Positions 1-8,194 of a stretch of 63,510 nucleotides of DNA are shown in pieces. The stretch's first letter is position 1. Each line of letters opens with the position of its first letter. The stretch covers positions 1 to 63,510 of the forward strand of contig CADECY010000040.1 of NCBI GenBank assembly GCA_902825945.1, written 5' to 3'. Under the pieces are notes generated by a model, which had not been told where the DNA came from, searched no databases, and worked only from the letters and a program-made list of their open reading frames with translations. This stretch comes from an uncultured Acidobacteriota bacterium (GTDB lineage Bacteria > Acidobacteriota > Terriglobia > Bryobacterales > Bryobacteraceae). Both the position numbers and the translations under genes were made by a program.

Positions 1-777
1 GTGAATCTGACGGCCAGCACCGCGCATGCGCAGGGCTGGTGTGCCAACGCCGATCTATCTGGATCCTACTCTGTGTTGCTGACGGGGAGCTTCATCAACA
101 TTCCGGGCGTGGAGATCAAGGGACCGATCGCCCGCGTTGCCTTGGTCAACTTCGATGGCGGCGGAAACCTCAACGTGCCGTTCGAGCGTGGCATCTACGC
201 GGGAATCCCCGCTTCCCAGCCCTTCAGCGGCACCTACACGATCGCACCGGACTGCGGCGTTCAATTGGTCGTCATTCCGCCACCCCCGCTCGATTTCCCT
301 GTTCCTTTCGCCGGCGCGTTGTCGGACAACCGGCGGCGGATGTCTGCGATGATCGTAGGACCCGGAGCCGTGGTTTCCGGTGAATTCGAGCGAATGGCGA
401 TTAACGGATGCACGAATCGCACGCTCGAAGGCGGCTTTTCCATGAGTCTGGATGGCACCGTTCTCGCGCCTGCTTCCGCAGCGGGCCCGTACAAGGCCGC
501 GGGCCGCGTGGTGTTCGATGGCGCGGGTGGAGTCCGGGCGAGCGGCGCATCCACCACCAACGGCAGCGTCTCGCCGCTGCTGTTCACCGGCAGCTACGCG
601 ATCACGAACCAATGCTCGCTTTCGATCGACTACAGGATCGGAGAGGTGAGCTACAAGTTCGAGGGAATGGTCTCCGACACCGGCAAGAAGGTGCTGCTGA
701 TTCAGACCGCACCGGTGGGGACCTCGGTCATTACGGGCGTGCTGAACAACCAAGCTGGCCGGGCTGCGGGATTCTGA
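1..777 (+). CDS. Secreted protein with two repeated domains, probably 5'-truncated by the window edge
   Basis: The reading frame is open from base 1 and ends with TGA at 777. The first residues end in Ala-His-Ala-Gln, which looks like the tail of a signal peptide, so the true start probably lies upstream of the window and the GTG at base 1 is not trusted. The mature part holds two copies of a roughly 115-residue unit. Each begins with Cys-X-Asn, passes through a Phe-Asp-Gly-(Ala/Gly)-Gly-Gly turn and a (Ser/Thr)-Gly-(Thr/Ser)-Tyr-(Thr/Ala)-Ile strand, and holds a second Cys about 80 residues on, which suggests one disulfide per domain. This duplicated beta fold is common in predicted secreted acidobacterial proteins, but I cannot name a function. 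No other gene shares its strand nearby. Confidence 0.6.
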   Translation: MNLTASTAHAQGWCANADLSGSYSVLLTGSFINIPGVEIKGPIARVALVNFDGGGNLNVPFERGIYAGIPASQPFSGTYTIAPDCGVQLVVIPPPPLDFPVPFAGALSDNRRRMSAMIVGPGAVVSGEFERMAINGCTNRTLEGGFSMSLDGTVLAPASAAGPYKAAGRVVFDGAGGVRASGASTTNGSVSPLLFTGSYAITNQCSLSIDYRIGEVSYKFEGMVSDTGKKVLLIQTAPVGTSVITGVLNNQAGRAAGF

Positions 778-816
778 TCGCCAGCCATTCTGATGCGCTT
801 ACTGCTGAGGCGGACT

Positions 817-1476
817 CTATTTCGCGGGCCTGCGCGCTGGGTGCGGACTCTCGGGTGCGAACACGACATCACGTTCCGTGAGGACTTCCACTGGCTCTCC
901 GTTGAGAATCCCCGGCTGAAAGCGCCAGCGCGAAAAGCACTCTTTCGCCGCGTCATCGAGGATCGGCGAGGGGCTGAACAGGACTTCGATTGCGTAAACG
1001 CTTCCATCGAGGCGAACCGTCCCGCGAAGCCGTACCGTTCCGAAGACCTTCGCCTTGCGGGCGGCCTCGGGGAGAACAGGATGATACGCGCGAACCAGCC
1101 GCGCCCCGCGTAACGGCCCCGAGTGCCGGCTCTTTTGATTCGCATATTTGCCAGGATCAGAGAGCGGAACCCGGTTGATCGGGTCGCCCTTGCGAACGGT
1201 GACGCGCAGAGACTTGACGGGTTCGGCCGCTCCCATGGTGCCCGAGACCGTTTCGATCTCGTATCCAGGCACGACCACGTAGATGTCGAACCTGCCCCTG
1301 ACACTGCCCATGGAAAACCCGCCGCGGGAGTCGGTCTTGTAGACTCCAGCGTCGCGGCTCCGCGGAAGGATCAGGACCACTTCCGCTCCCGCGACCGGGG
1401 TCGTGCCGTTCGTTACGATCCCGGTGATCGTGCCGGAGCCCAAGATCTGCAACAGCGCGAGCGGCAGCGCGGGCAT
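817..1476 (-). CDS. Carboxypeptidase-regulatory-like domain fused to a TonB C-terminal domain
   Basis: This 219-residue protein has two recognisable parts. Residues about 12-95 read as a CarboxypepD_reg/transthyretin-like fold (Ile-Thr-Gly-Ile-Val-Thr-Asn-Gly then Pro-Val-Ala-Gly-Ala). Residues about 128-205 read as a TonB_C domain (Tyr-His-Pro-Val-Leu-Pro-Glu-Ala-Ala-Arg, then Gly-Thr-Val-Arg-Leu and a Trp-Arg-Phe-Gln-Pro motif). A classical TonB has an N-terminal membrane anchor and a Pro-rich spacer; here there is only a short hydrophobic leader. It may act in the periplasm as a TonB-like or envelope-binding module rather than as an energy transducer. It lies 69 bases downstream of the DUF1501 gene on the same strand and may be cotranscribed. 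Family assignment is good; role is inferred. Confidence 0.7.
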   Translation of the reverse strand: MPALPLALLQILGSGTITGIVTNGTTPVAGAEVVLILPRSRDAGVYKTDSRGGFSMGSVRGRFDIYVVVPGYEIETVSGTMGAAEPVKSLRVTVRKGDPINRVPLSDPGKYANQKSRHSGPLRGARLVRAYHPVLPEAARKAKVFGTVRLRGTVRLDGSVYAIEVLFSPSPILDDAAKECFSRWRFQPGILNGEPVEVLTERDVVFAPESPHPARRPAK

Positions 1477-1545
1477 CTAGCGCCTGAGCGGTCGGAAAAG
1501 TTGAAGTAACATGACGCGGAAGAAGCCGCCACCGATGAGCGGCAA

Positions 1546-3012
1546 CTACGCGAGAATCCCCTGAATCGGCTTTCCGTAGTCGATATCGAGGCGCTTGCGG
1601 CCGGGCACGTCCAGGCGCCTCGGATCGATCCCCATCAGATGCAGAACCGTGGCGTGAACGTCGGTGACGTAGTGACGATCCTCGACGGCGTGGAAGCCGA
1701 TCTCGTCCGTGGATCCATGGACCACGCCGGGCTTAAGTCCGGCACCGGCCATCCAGACCGAGAATCCGAACGGGTGATGGTCGCGGCCGTTCGAGTTTTC
1801 CGCACCCGGTGTACGACCGAACTCGGTCGCCCAGACGACGAGCGTTTCGTCCAGCAGTCCGCGCTGCTTGAGATCGCGAAGCAAACCCGCCATCGGCTTG
1901 TCGACCTTCGTCGACAGTTCCGAGTGGTTCTTCTTGAGATCCTTGTGCGAGTCCCACGCGTTGCCGCCGCCGCCGTGATAGACCTGCACGAAGCGAACGC
2001 CGCGCTCTGACAGGCGCCGCGCCGCCAAGCATATTTCGCCGAATGGGCGAGTGATGTCCTGATCGAGCCCGTAGGCACGCTTGGTTTCTTCGTTCTCTTC
2101 TTTGAACTTCAGCGCATCGGGCACGGCCATCTGCATGCGATAGGCGAGTTCGTATGACTTGATGCGGGCCCGCAAGGCCGGGTCGGACGGATACTCGACG
2201 GCGGCCATTCGGTTCAGCTTATTCAGAAACTCGAACTCGCGGCGCTGCTCTTCCTGATAGACGTCCGGACCGGGCGAGACGAACGGCAGCGGCTTGTCGG
2301 GATTGGCTTCGAGATAGACGCCCGCATGTTCGGGCCCGAGGTATCCGGATCCGTGCGTGCCGTTGCCGCCGCAGCAATCGGCGGGCGGTTCGCCGAGCAC
2401 GACGAACGACGGCAGGTTCTCGTTCAACGATCCGAGCCCGTAGTGGACCCAGGATCCGATCGTCGGCAGGTAGCCGTCGAAGATGTGGCGGCCGGTGTGG
2501 AACTGGAGGATCGCGCCGTGATCGTTGTCGGTGGTCCAGGTGGAGCGGATCAGCGAGACCTCGTGCATCATCTCGCCCATGTGCGGGAACCAGTCCGACA
2601 CTTCTACACCGTTCTTGCCGCGCTTCTTGAAGCCGGTCTGGAGCGGATAGAGAGTCTGCTTGATCTGGTGGTTCTGGGGGACGAAGGCCTTCAGGTTGTC
2701 CTTGACGAACTGATTGGTCAGCACGTCCTTGTACGGGGTTTCGGTGAGTTGTTTACCCGCAAATTTGGAGAGAGCAGGCTTCGGGTCAAACGATTCGACG
2801 TGGCTCACGCCGCCGAGCATGAACATCCAGATCACCCGTTTGGCCTTCGGCGCGAACATCGGCGCGCCGGTGGGCGGAGTCCAGTTGTCGTCTGCGGCTC
2901 CGGCGCGGCGCGGAAGCATCGAGCCGAGCACGGTTCCGGTGAGGCCCATGCCGGTGTCGGCGAGGAAAACCCGGCGGGAACGGTGATCGGAGCAAAGATG
3001 CGGTTTCGACAT
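1546..3012 (-). CDS. DUF1501 domain-containing protein (sulfatase-like fold), Tat-exported
   Basis: The 488-residue protein starts with a twin-arginine type leader (Arg13-Arg14 followed by Val-Phe-Leu-Ala and a small hydrophobic stretch). The rest matches the DUF1501 family typical of planctomycetes and acidobacteria: an early Met-Leu-Gly-Gly-Val-Ser-His motif, a central Gly-Gly-Asn-Ala-Trp-Asp-Ser-His, Glu-Phe-Gly-Arg-Thr-Pro, Gly-Arg-Asp-His-His-Pro, and a C-terminal Asp-Val-His-Ala-Thr-Val-Leu-His segment. The family is related to alkaline phosphatase/sulfatase enzymes, but the substrate is unknown. It starts 11 bases after the stop of the DUF1549/DUF1553 gene and has a GAGGG ribosome site, so the two form an operon and probably work together in the periplasm. 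A second such pair lies at 45-48.6 kb. Confidence 0.9.
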   Translation of the reverse strand: MSKPHLCSDHRSRRVFLADTGMGLTGTVLGSMLPRRAGAADDNWTPPTGAPMFAPKAKRVIWMFMLGGVSHVESFDPKPALSKFAGKQLTETPYKDVLTNQFVKDNLKAFVPQNHQIKQTLYPLQTGFKKRGKNGVEVSDWFPHMGEMMHEVSLIRSTWTTDNDHGAILQFHTGRHIFDGYLPTIGSWVHYGLGSLNENLPSFVVLGEPPADCCGGNGTHGSGYLGPEHAGVYLEANPDKPLPFVSPGPDVYQEEQRREFEFLNKLNRMAAVEYPSDPALRARIKSYELAYRMQMAVPDALKFKEENEETKRAYGLDQDITRPFGEICLAARRLSERGVRFVQVYHGGGGNAWDSHKDLKKNHSELSTKVDKPMAGLLRDLKQRGLLDETLVVWATEFGRTPGAENSNGRDHHPFGFSVWMAGAGLKPGVVHGSTDEIGFHAVEDRHYVTDVHATVLHLMGIDPRRLDVPGRKRLDIDYGKPIQGILA

Positions 3013-3023
3013 TGTGGGCCCTC

Positions 3024-5615
3024 TTATCGAATGGTAACGAAATCGTTGTGATTCAGCAGGACGTGAACCAGGCTTTCGCGGGCGCGCAGTTCGGGATCGG
3101 ATGAAGGCTTGACGGTGGCCGCCGGTCCGGTCTTGAATGCGGTGAGCTTGGATGGGTCGCGGTAGAGTTCGGCTTGCGAGGCCAGATACGCCTGCGATGC
3201 GCGAGACTCATCGGTAGTGGGGGCGCGGCCGAGAATTCGATGGAAGGAGTTCTCGACAAATTCGGGACCACCTGGGATAGTAGCGGCGATCACGCGTGAC
3301 ATCGCGGTGCTGAGCGTTCCGTTGGCGAGCGCCAACGCCTGTTGGGGCACGATGCTCTCGCCGCGCTCGAAGCACTCGTTCGGGCTCGCGACATCGAACA
3401 CCTTCAGCATGTCCATTTGCAGGTCAGGTGTGTGGCGGAAATAGATGCTGCGGCGAAAGACCTCGTGGCCTTTCGTCTCGTCTATCTCTTCGCCGCCCAT
3501 GGCCGGATCGAGCTTGCCCGCGACCGAGAGGATGCTATCGCGCACCGCTTCCGCCTCCATGCGGCGGACGTTCATGCGCCAGAGATACTTATTGTCCGGA
3601 TCGATCTTTGCGTTCGCGGTCTCGGCGGCCGGATCGGCGGTGCGAAGACGATAGGCATCCGAGGTGACGATCAGACGATGGATCGCCTTCATATCCCAGC
3701 CATTCGACATGAGTTCGGTGGCCAGCCAGTCGAGCAGTTCGGGATGCGTGGGAGCCTTGCCGCTGCGGCCGAAATTGAACATCGTGGGAACGAGCGGCTT
3801 GCCGAAGTGGCGGAGCCACATATGATTGATCGCCACGCGCGCGGTGAGCGGGTTGTCATTCGAGGCGATGAAGCGGGCGAGCGCGGTTCGGCGGCCGGAG
3901 CTCGTGGTGGGGTATTTCGGTCCGACAGGCGTGTAGCCTTCGGCCGGGGACTTGAGAAGTTTCGCGGCGGCTTCGAGCTTCGCGGTGGCTTTGCCGACCT
4001 TCTTCTCGTCGCCTTTCGCCTGCTCGAACTCGTGACGAGCGAGCACCATCTCGGCGTCCGCCTTCAGCACGTTTGCTTTTCGCTCGAGCGCACGAGCCTC
4101 TTCGGCGAACTTCTCGGCGTTCTCGGGCACAGGCACCGACATCGCGGCCTGATCGGCCCTGATGCGAGCTTCCAGCGCGGGCAAAGCGGCCTTTGCCGCT
4201 TCGACGTCCTTCGCCGCTGCTTCGATCAAAGCTGGCGCTTCCGGCTTTTCCTTCGCCTTTCGCAGCGCGGTTTCGGCCCGTTCGATCGCGGCTCGGGCCT
4301 CGGTGAGGAGATCGCCGGGAACGAAGGACCGGATATCGGGAAAATAGGACTCGACAGGCAGCGGAACTGGCTCGATCTTCAGGTTCGCTCTTCCGAATAG
4401 GCTCGGGACGGCGGGCTCGAGTGGAGTGGCGGTGTCAGGGCTATTCTCATTGCCGCGAATGAAACGATAGGTTGGACGCGTGGTGTCGGCGTCATAAGCG
4501 CGGACGAGGCCCGCCTTGGCCAAGTCCGGCTGGCCCGCGATGCGATCGGCGCGGACCTCGTGCGGCTCGAAGAAGGCACGGAACTTGTAGTAGTCGGCGT
4601 GCGGAATCGGATCGTATTTGTGCGTGTGGCAGCGCGCGCACTTGAGCGTGATTCCGAGGAACGCCGTGGACGTGTACTCGACCGTGTCCTGCAGCCAGAC
4701 GTTGCGGTTGAACTTGTAATAGCTGCGGGCGAGGAAGCCGGTGGCCCGCGCGATGTCCGGATCGGAGGGCGCGACTTCGTCGCCCGCGAGCATTTCGAGG
4801 ATCATCCGGTCGTATGGCTTGTTGGCGTTGATCGAATCGACCGTCCAATCGCGCCACCGCCAGATGTGCTTTTGCGAGTAACGGACTTCGCCAGAACGGC
4901 GATAGCCGTACCAATCGGAGTAACGCCAGACATCGAGCCAGTGGCGCCCCCAGCGTTCGCCATGGCGGGGACTGGCGAGGAGTTTGTCGACGGCGCGTTC
5001 ATAGGCCCGCGGATCGCTGCTGTTCACGAAGTCCGCGACGTCCGCGGTGGAGGGCGGGAGTCCGGTAAGGTCAAGCGAGGCGCGGCGCAGGAGCGTAGCT
5101 CGATCGGCTGGCGCGGCGGTGCCGAGCGATCGCTTGGTTCGCTCTGCTTGGAGAAACGCGTCGATCTGATTCTTCTTGCCGTTGGCCGGAACCGCGGGCC
5201 GGACGGGTTTGCGGAATGCCCAATGCTTGGCGGCTTCGATGGCTGCCGTGGCTTCGGCGTCATCGGCCGCTTCACCGTAGGGCGCGCCCTGACGGATCCA
5301 TTCCGAAATCGCGGCGATGGCATCGTCCGGAAGCTTCTTGCCCTTGAACGGCATTCCGGGCTGGACGGTGTGCGCGACGAGCTTGTAGAGTTGCGAGTCG
5401 AGCGGCTTGCCAAGGGAAACAACGGGACCATGTTCGCTGCCCTTGAGCAAGGCTTCGCGGGTGGACATGTCGAGTCCGCCTTGCCTGGCCTGGGCGCTGT
5501 GACAGCCGAGGCAGGATTTTTGAAAGATCGGCTGGATCTTGTCGCGGTAGAGATTCGCCTGCGCTCGAGCGAGCGCGGCGAGGGTGATCGCGGTGATAAT
5601 CAGCTTGGCCGACAT
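3024..5615 (-). CDS. PSD1-type protein: cytochrome c-like + DUF1549 + DUF1553 domains
   Basis: This 863-residue exported protein begins with a signal peptide and then a planctomycete-type cytochrome domain with a CXXCH haem motif at residues 35-39 and a candidate axial Met in Gly-Met-Pro-Phe-Lys-Gly about 55 residues on. A DUF1549 domain follows, with its conserved internal Cys-Ala-Arg-Cys-His. After a charged, probably coiled-coil middle rich in Ala, Glu and Lys (about residues 440-570), the DUF1553 domain closes the protein with the typical Leu-Leu-Asn-His-Asn-Asp-Phe end. The family is always paired with DUF1501 proteins; degradation of complex carbohydrates by periplasmic redox chemistry has been suggested but not shown. 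A GGAGGGG ribosome site precedes the ATG. Compare the paralogue at 46421-48604, which lacks the N-terminal haem domain. Confidence 0.92.
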   Translation of the reverse strand: MSAKLIITAITLAALARAQANLYRDKIQPIFQKSCLGCHSAQARQGGLDMSTREALLKGSEHGPVVSLGKPLDSQLYKLVAHTVQPGMPFKGKKLPDDAIAAISEWIRQGAPYGEAADDAEATAAIEAAKHWAFRKPVRPAVPANGKKNQIDAFLQAERTKRSLGTAAPADRATLLRRASLDLTGLPPSTADVADFVNSSDPRAYERAVDKLLASPRHGERWGRHWLDVWRYSDWYGYRRSGEVRYSQKHIWRWRDWTVDSINANKPYDRMILEMLAGDEVAPSDPDIARATGFLARSYYKFNRNVWLQDTVEYTSTAFLGITLKCARCHTHKYDPIPHADYYKFRAFFEPHEVRADRIAGQPDLAKAGLVRAYDADTTRPTYRFIRGNENSPDTATPLEPAVPSLFGRANLKIEPVPLPVESYFPDIRSFVPGDLLTEARAAIERAETALRKAKEKPEAPALIEAAAKDVEAAKAALPALEARIRADQAAMSVPVPENAEKFAEEARALERKANVLKADAEMVLARHEFEQAKGDEKKVGKATAKLEAAAKLLKSPAEGYTPVGPKYPTTSSGRRTALARFIASNDNPLTARVAINHMWLRHFGKPLVPTMFNFGRSGKAPTHPELLDWLATELMSNGWDMKAIHRLIVTSDAYRLRTADPAAETANAKIDPDNKYLWRMNVRRMEAEAVRDSILSVAGKLDPAMGGEEIDETKGHEVFRRSIYFRHTPDLQMDMLKVFDVASPNECFERGESIVPQQALALANGTLSTAMSRVIAATIPGGPEFVENSFHRILGRAPTTDESRASQAYLASQAELYRDPSKLTAFKTGPAATVKPSSDPELRARESLVHVLLNHNDFVTIR

Positions 5616-5659
5616 TGCGGTTCCCCTCCATTCTATTCGGGACGGAACATCCGCGCTGA

Positions 5660-5893
5660 GGGCGGTCGCGAGCCGGTGGTCGGGGACGAGGCCTGAACTC
5701 GCGCGTGCTGGGATTGATGTCCCTCGACGTCCATCGCGAGCCCGCGCACGGCAGTCAGCGGCAAACCCGCCAACCGGGCTTGTCCGCGTGGGTGACGCGC
5801 GCCACGAACGATATCGCTCTCAGCGACCCGGTGGAACAGAAAGACCACTTTGAGGCGCGAGAAGGCGTCGAGTCCGGCAAGCGTACGGCTCCA
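5660..5893 (-). pseudogene. Remnant of a TrmO-type tRNA(t6A37) methyltransferase gene
   Basis: The gap between the PSD1 gene and xerC is not empty. On the minus strand one frame reads Leu-Ala-Gly-Leu-Asp-Ala-Phe-Ser-Arg-Leu, then Val-Val-Phe-Leu-Phe-His and Gly-Ala-Arg-His-Pro-Arg-Gly. These are landmarks of the TrmO/TsaA (UPF0066) fold. Past this point the reading shifts frame, and a short stretch resembling the family's C-terminal Asp-Ile-Lys-Pro-X-X-Arg-Glu-Phe is found at about 5680-5715. The N-terminal strand region and the middle, including the catalytic Arg-Pro-Asn segment, are missing. I read it as a gene decayed by deletion and frameshift. The N-terminal match is clear; the C-terminal match is weaker. 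Confidence 0.5.
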
Positions 5894-5915
5894 ATCGGTT
5901 CAACCGGTATTCGGA

Positions 5916-6812
5916 TCATGCCTTCGGATGTGCCTTGTCATACACCGCCATCAGATCCTCGAGCGATACCTGCGTATACCGCTGCGTCGTCGATAGACGC
6001 GAGTGTCCTAACAATTCCTGGATGGACCGCAGGTCCGCCCCGTCACTCAGCAGGTGTGTCGCGTAGGCGTGGCGCAGAGAATGCGGATGCAGCGAACTGT
6101 CGCCCGCGATCATCGTCGAGTAGAACTTGACAATCTTGCGGACCGTGCGATCGCCGATCCGATCCCCGCGCGTATTCAGGAACACCGCCGTGACCCCAGT
6201 GGACGGAGCACGCTCGGCGATGTACTTCTCGAGCGCGGCCGCGGCCTTGGAGCCGTAGGGGACTTGGCGCTCCTTCTTGCCCTTTCCCCGCACGCGGAGC
6301 CATCGCTCGGTGATGTCGATGTCGGCGAGGTCGAGTCCGCAGAGTTCGCTGACCCGAAGTCCGCAGCCGTAGAGAAGCTCGAAAATCGCGACGTCGCGAG
6401 CGGGCTGGCATTGGTGGAGTTCCGCTGATTCCATCGCGTCGATCAGTCCGTTGGTCTGTTCGGCGGTGGGAACCGCCGGCAGCTTCTTCGGTAGTTTCGG
6501 CGTACGCAGGAGTTTCGCGACATTCCGCTTCAAGAGACCTTCGCGGACCAAGTACTTGAACAGGCTGCGAACGGTCGCGAGCTTGCGCCGGAGCGACGCG
6601 GGCTGTAGCTGCTTGCCATGCAGATGTCCGAGCCATTCGCGCAGCATCACCGCTTCGATCGCGGCGGGCGGAGGCGTCTCACCGCCGGGCGGCGTGAAGT
6701 ATTCGAGGAACTGCGCGAGATCGGATGCGTAGTTGCGCAGCGTATGCTCGGAAACGTTCTCGCGCCGGCGCTCGCCAAGAAACTCTTCGATCCGTTGGGC
6801 CAGTTCAGACAT
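5916..6812 (-). CDS. xerC: Tyrosine recombinase XerC/XerD family
   Basis: The 298-residue protein has the length and two-domain layout of chromosome-dimer resolvases. Residues 1-100 form the SAM-like core-binding domain and about 110-295 the catalytic domain. The active-site set is visible: Arg in Cys-Gly-Leu-Arg-Val-Ser-Glu-Leu, Lys in the Lys-Gly-Lys-Lys-Glu-Arg beta-turn, His-X-X-Arg in His-Ser-Leu-Arg-His, a His in Leu-Gly-His-Ser, and the nucleophile Tyr in Gln-Arg-Tyr-Thr-Gln. A longer open frame upstream is rejected because it would run through trmFO. The ATG at 6812 overlaps the trmFO stop by 8 bases, so translation is probably coupled. The trmFO-xerC order is common in bacteria, which argues for a housekeeping Xer rather than a phage integrase. 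Confidence 0.92.
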   Translation of the reverse strand: MSELAQRIEEFLGERRRENVSEHTLRNYASDLAQFLEYFTPPGGETPPPAAIEAVMLREWLGHLHGKQLQPASLRRKLATVRSLFKYLVREGLLKRNVAKLLRTPKLPKKLPAVPTAEQTNGLIDAMESAELHQCQPARDVAIFELLYGCGLRVSELCGLDLADIDITERWLRVRGKGKKERQVPYGSKAAAALEKYIAERAPSTGVTAVFLNTRGDRIGDRTVRKIVKFYSTMIAGDSSLHPHSLRHAYATHLLSDGADLRSIQELLGHSRLSTTQRYTQVSLEDLMAVYDKAHPKA

Positions 6813-8127
6813 AGGCTTCGAGCGCGGTGAGAGCGCGGCGGCAGACTTCGGCATGGCGGGCTTTCTTATCGTGCCGGAACTTCTTGCGAAGCTCTTCCTC
6901 GATCGGTGGCAACAGGTCGAACGTGATATTGGCGGGCTGGTAGTCCTTCGGATCGGCTCCGGAAACATAGGCACAAAGTGAGCCGAGAGCGGTGGGGCGC
7001 GGCGGGGCGTCCGGTTCTTCCCCGCGAGCGAGGCGAACCGCGTTGCGCCCGGCGAGGAGTCCGGTGGCGATCGACTCGACGTAGCCCTCGATGCCCGCGA
7101 TCTGTCCGGCGAACAGCACGCGCCCGTCGGCGCGCAGTTGCAGCGTCGGCTCGAGCAGCGCCGGAGCGTTGATATAGGTGTTGCGGTGAATCTGGCCGAA
7201 GCGGAGGAATTCGGCGTTTTCGAGTCCGGGAATGAGGCGGAAAACGCGGACTTGCTCACCGTACTTCAGGTAATTCTGGAAGCCGACCAGATTGTAGCTC
7301 GACGAGCGCGCATTTTCCTGACGGAGTTGCACGGCAGCGTAGGGCCAGCGGCCGGTGCGCGGATCGTCGAGTCCCACCGGCTTCATCGGACCGAAACGGA
7401 GCGTGTCGCGGCCGCGCCGGGCAATCTCCTCGATCGGCAGGCAGGCTTCGAAGTACGGCACGTCGTCGGGGATATGCGGCGTGTGTTGCGCGGCTTCGAG
7501 AAGCGCGTCGAGAAAGCGGTTGTACTCTTCCTTATTGAAGGGGCAGTTGACGTAGTCGTCGGTGCCGTCGATCGAACGGCCCCAGCGCGAGGCACGGAAA
7601 GCGATCGACATGTCGACCGTCTCCGCATCGACGATCGGGCTGATCGAGTCGTAGAAGAACAGCCGCTCGGACCCGGTGATTCGAGCGATCTCGCCCGCCA
7701 GTGCGTCCGAAGTCAGCGGGCCCGTGGCGATGATGACGATCCCCTCCGAGGGCAGCACGGTGATCTCTTCGCGGCGGATCAAGATGCCCGGCGCCACCGC
7801 GAGAGCGTTAGAAACCGACTCAGCGAAGACATCGCGATCAACCGTGAGCGCGTGTCCGCCGGGCACGCGCGACTCCCGGGCGGCGCGCAGGAGGAGCGAA
7901 TCCATGCGGCGCAGCTCCTCCTTGAGCAGCCACGGCGCGGTGTTTTCCGATTCGCTCTTCAACGAATTGCTGCACACCAATTCGGCCAAGCGGTCCGTCT
8001 TGTGTGCGGGCGTCGACTTGGCCGGGCGCATTTCGTAAAGGGTGGCCTGGAGCCCTGCCCTCGAGACCTGCCAAGCGGCTTCGGACCCGGCCAATCCGCC
8101 GCCGATGATCGTGATGGGAATCTGCAA
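6805..8127 (-). CDS. trmFO: tRNA (uracil-54-C5)-methyltransferase, folate/FAD-dependent (TrmFO)
   Basis: TrmFO makes ribothymidine (m5U54) in the T-loop of tRNA, using methylene-tetrahydrofolate as carbon donor and reduced FAD. The 440-residue protein opens with the FAD-binding Gly-Gly-Gly-Leu-Ala-Gly-Ser-Glu motif (about residues 9-16). It carries the family hallmark segments Tyr-Glu-Met-Arg-Pro, Cys-Ser-Asn-Ser-Leu-Lys-Ser and Ala-Thr-Gly-Pro-Leu-Thr-Ser, and ends at the usual length. The predicted start is a TTG at 8127; a TACAAT hexamer at 8136-8141 sits 8 bases upstream. Gene order trmFO then xerC on the minus strand, divergent from tldD. Confidence 0.95.
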   Translation of the reverse strand: MQIPITIIGGGLAGSEAAWQVSRAGLQATLYEMRPAKSTPAHKTDRLAELVCSNSLKSESENTAPWLLKEELRRMDSLLLRAARESRVPGGHALTVDRDVFAESVSNALAVAPGILIRREEITVLPSEGIVIIATGPLTSDALAGEIARITGSERLFFYDSISPIVDAETVDMSIAFRASRWGRSIDGTDDYVNCPFNKEEYNRFLDALLEAAQHTPHIPDDVPYFEACLPIEEIARRGRDTLRFGPMKPVGLDDPRTGRWPYAAVQLRQENARSSSYNLVGFQNYLKYGEQVRVFRLIPGLENAEFLRFGQIHRNTYINAPALLEPTLQLRADGRVLFAGQIAGIEGYVESIATGLLAGRNAVRLARGEEPDAPPRPTALGSLCAYVSGADPKDYQPANITFDLLPPIEEELRKKFRHDKKARHAEVCRRALTALEAYV

Positions 8128-8135
8128 CTGTTCCT

Positions 8136-8141
8136 ATTGTA
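8136..8141 (-). promoter_or_regulatory. Predicted -10 element (TACAAT) of trmFO, 8 bases before its TTG start
   Basis: Read on the minus strand the hexamer is TACAAT, five of six bases of the sigma-70 -10 consensus. It lies so close to the start codon that the transcript would begin at or within a base or two of it. No good -35 is visible. Confidence 0.45.
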
Positions 8142-8182
8142 AAGTCCGGGGCGCGGGCGGGGTCCGTCTGAAACGGGGATGT

Positions 8183-8188
8183 TATGCT
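8183..8188 (+). promoter_or_regulatory. Predicted -10 element (TATGCT) of tldD, 6 bases before its GTG start
   Basis: TATGCT ends six bases before the GTG at 8195, so initiation about seven bases downstream of the hexamer would place the first transcribed base on the start codon. There is no Shine-Dalgarno sequence before this GTG. Confidence 0.45.
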
Positions 8189-8194
8189 GGGCAC

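Noticed and set aside
5916..6812. XerC-like recombinase as the integrase of a mobile island
   Set aside because: It overlaps trmFO in a common housekeeping arrangement, has normal XerC length, and there is no att-like repeat or tRNA gene next to it.
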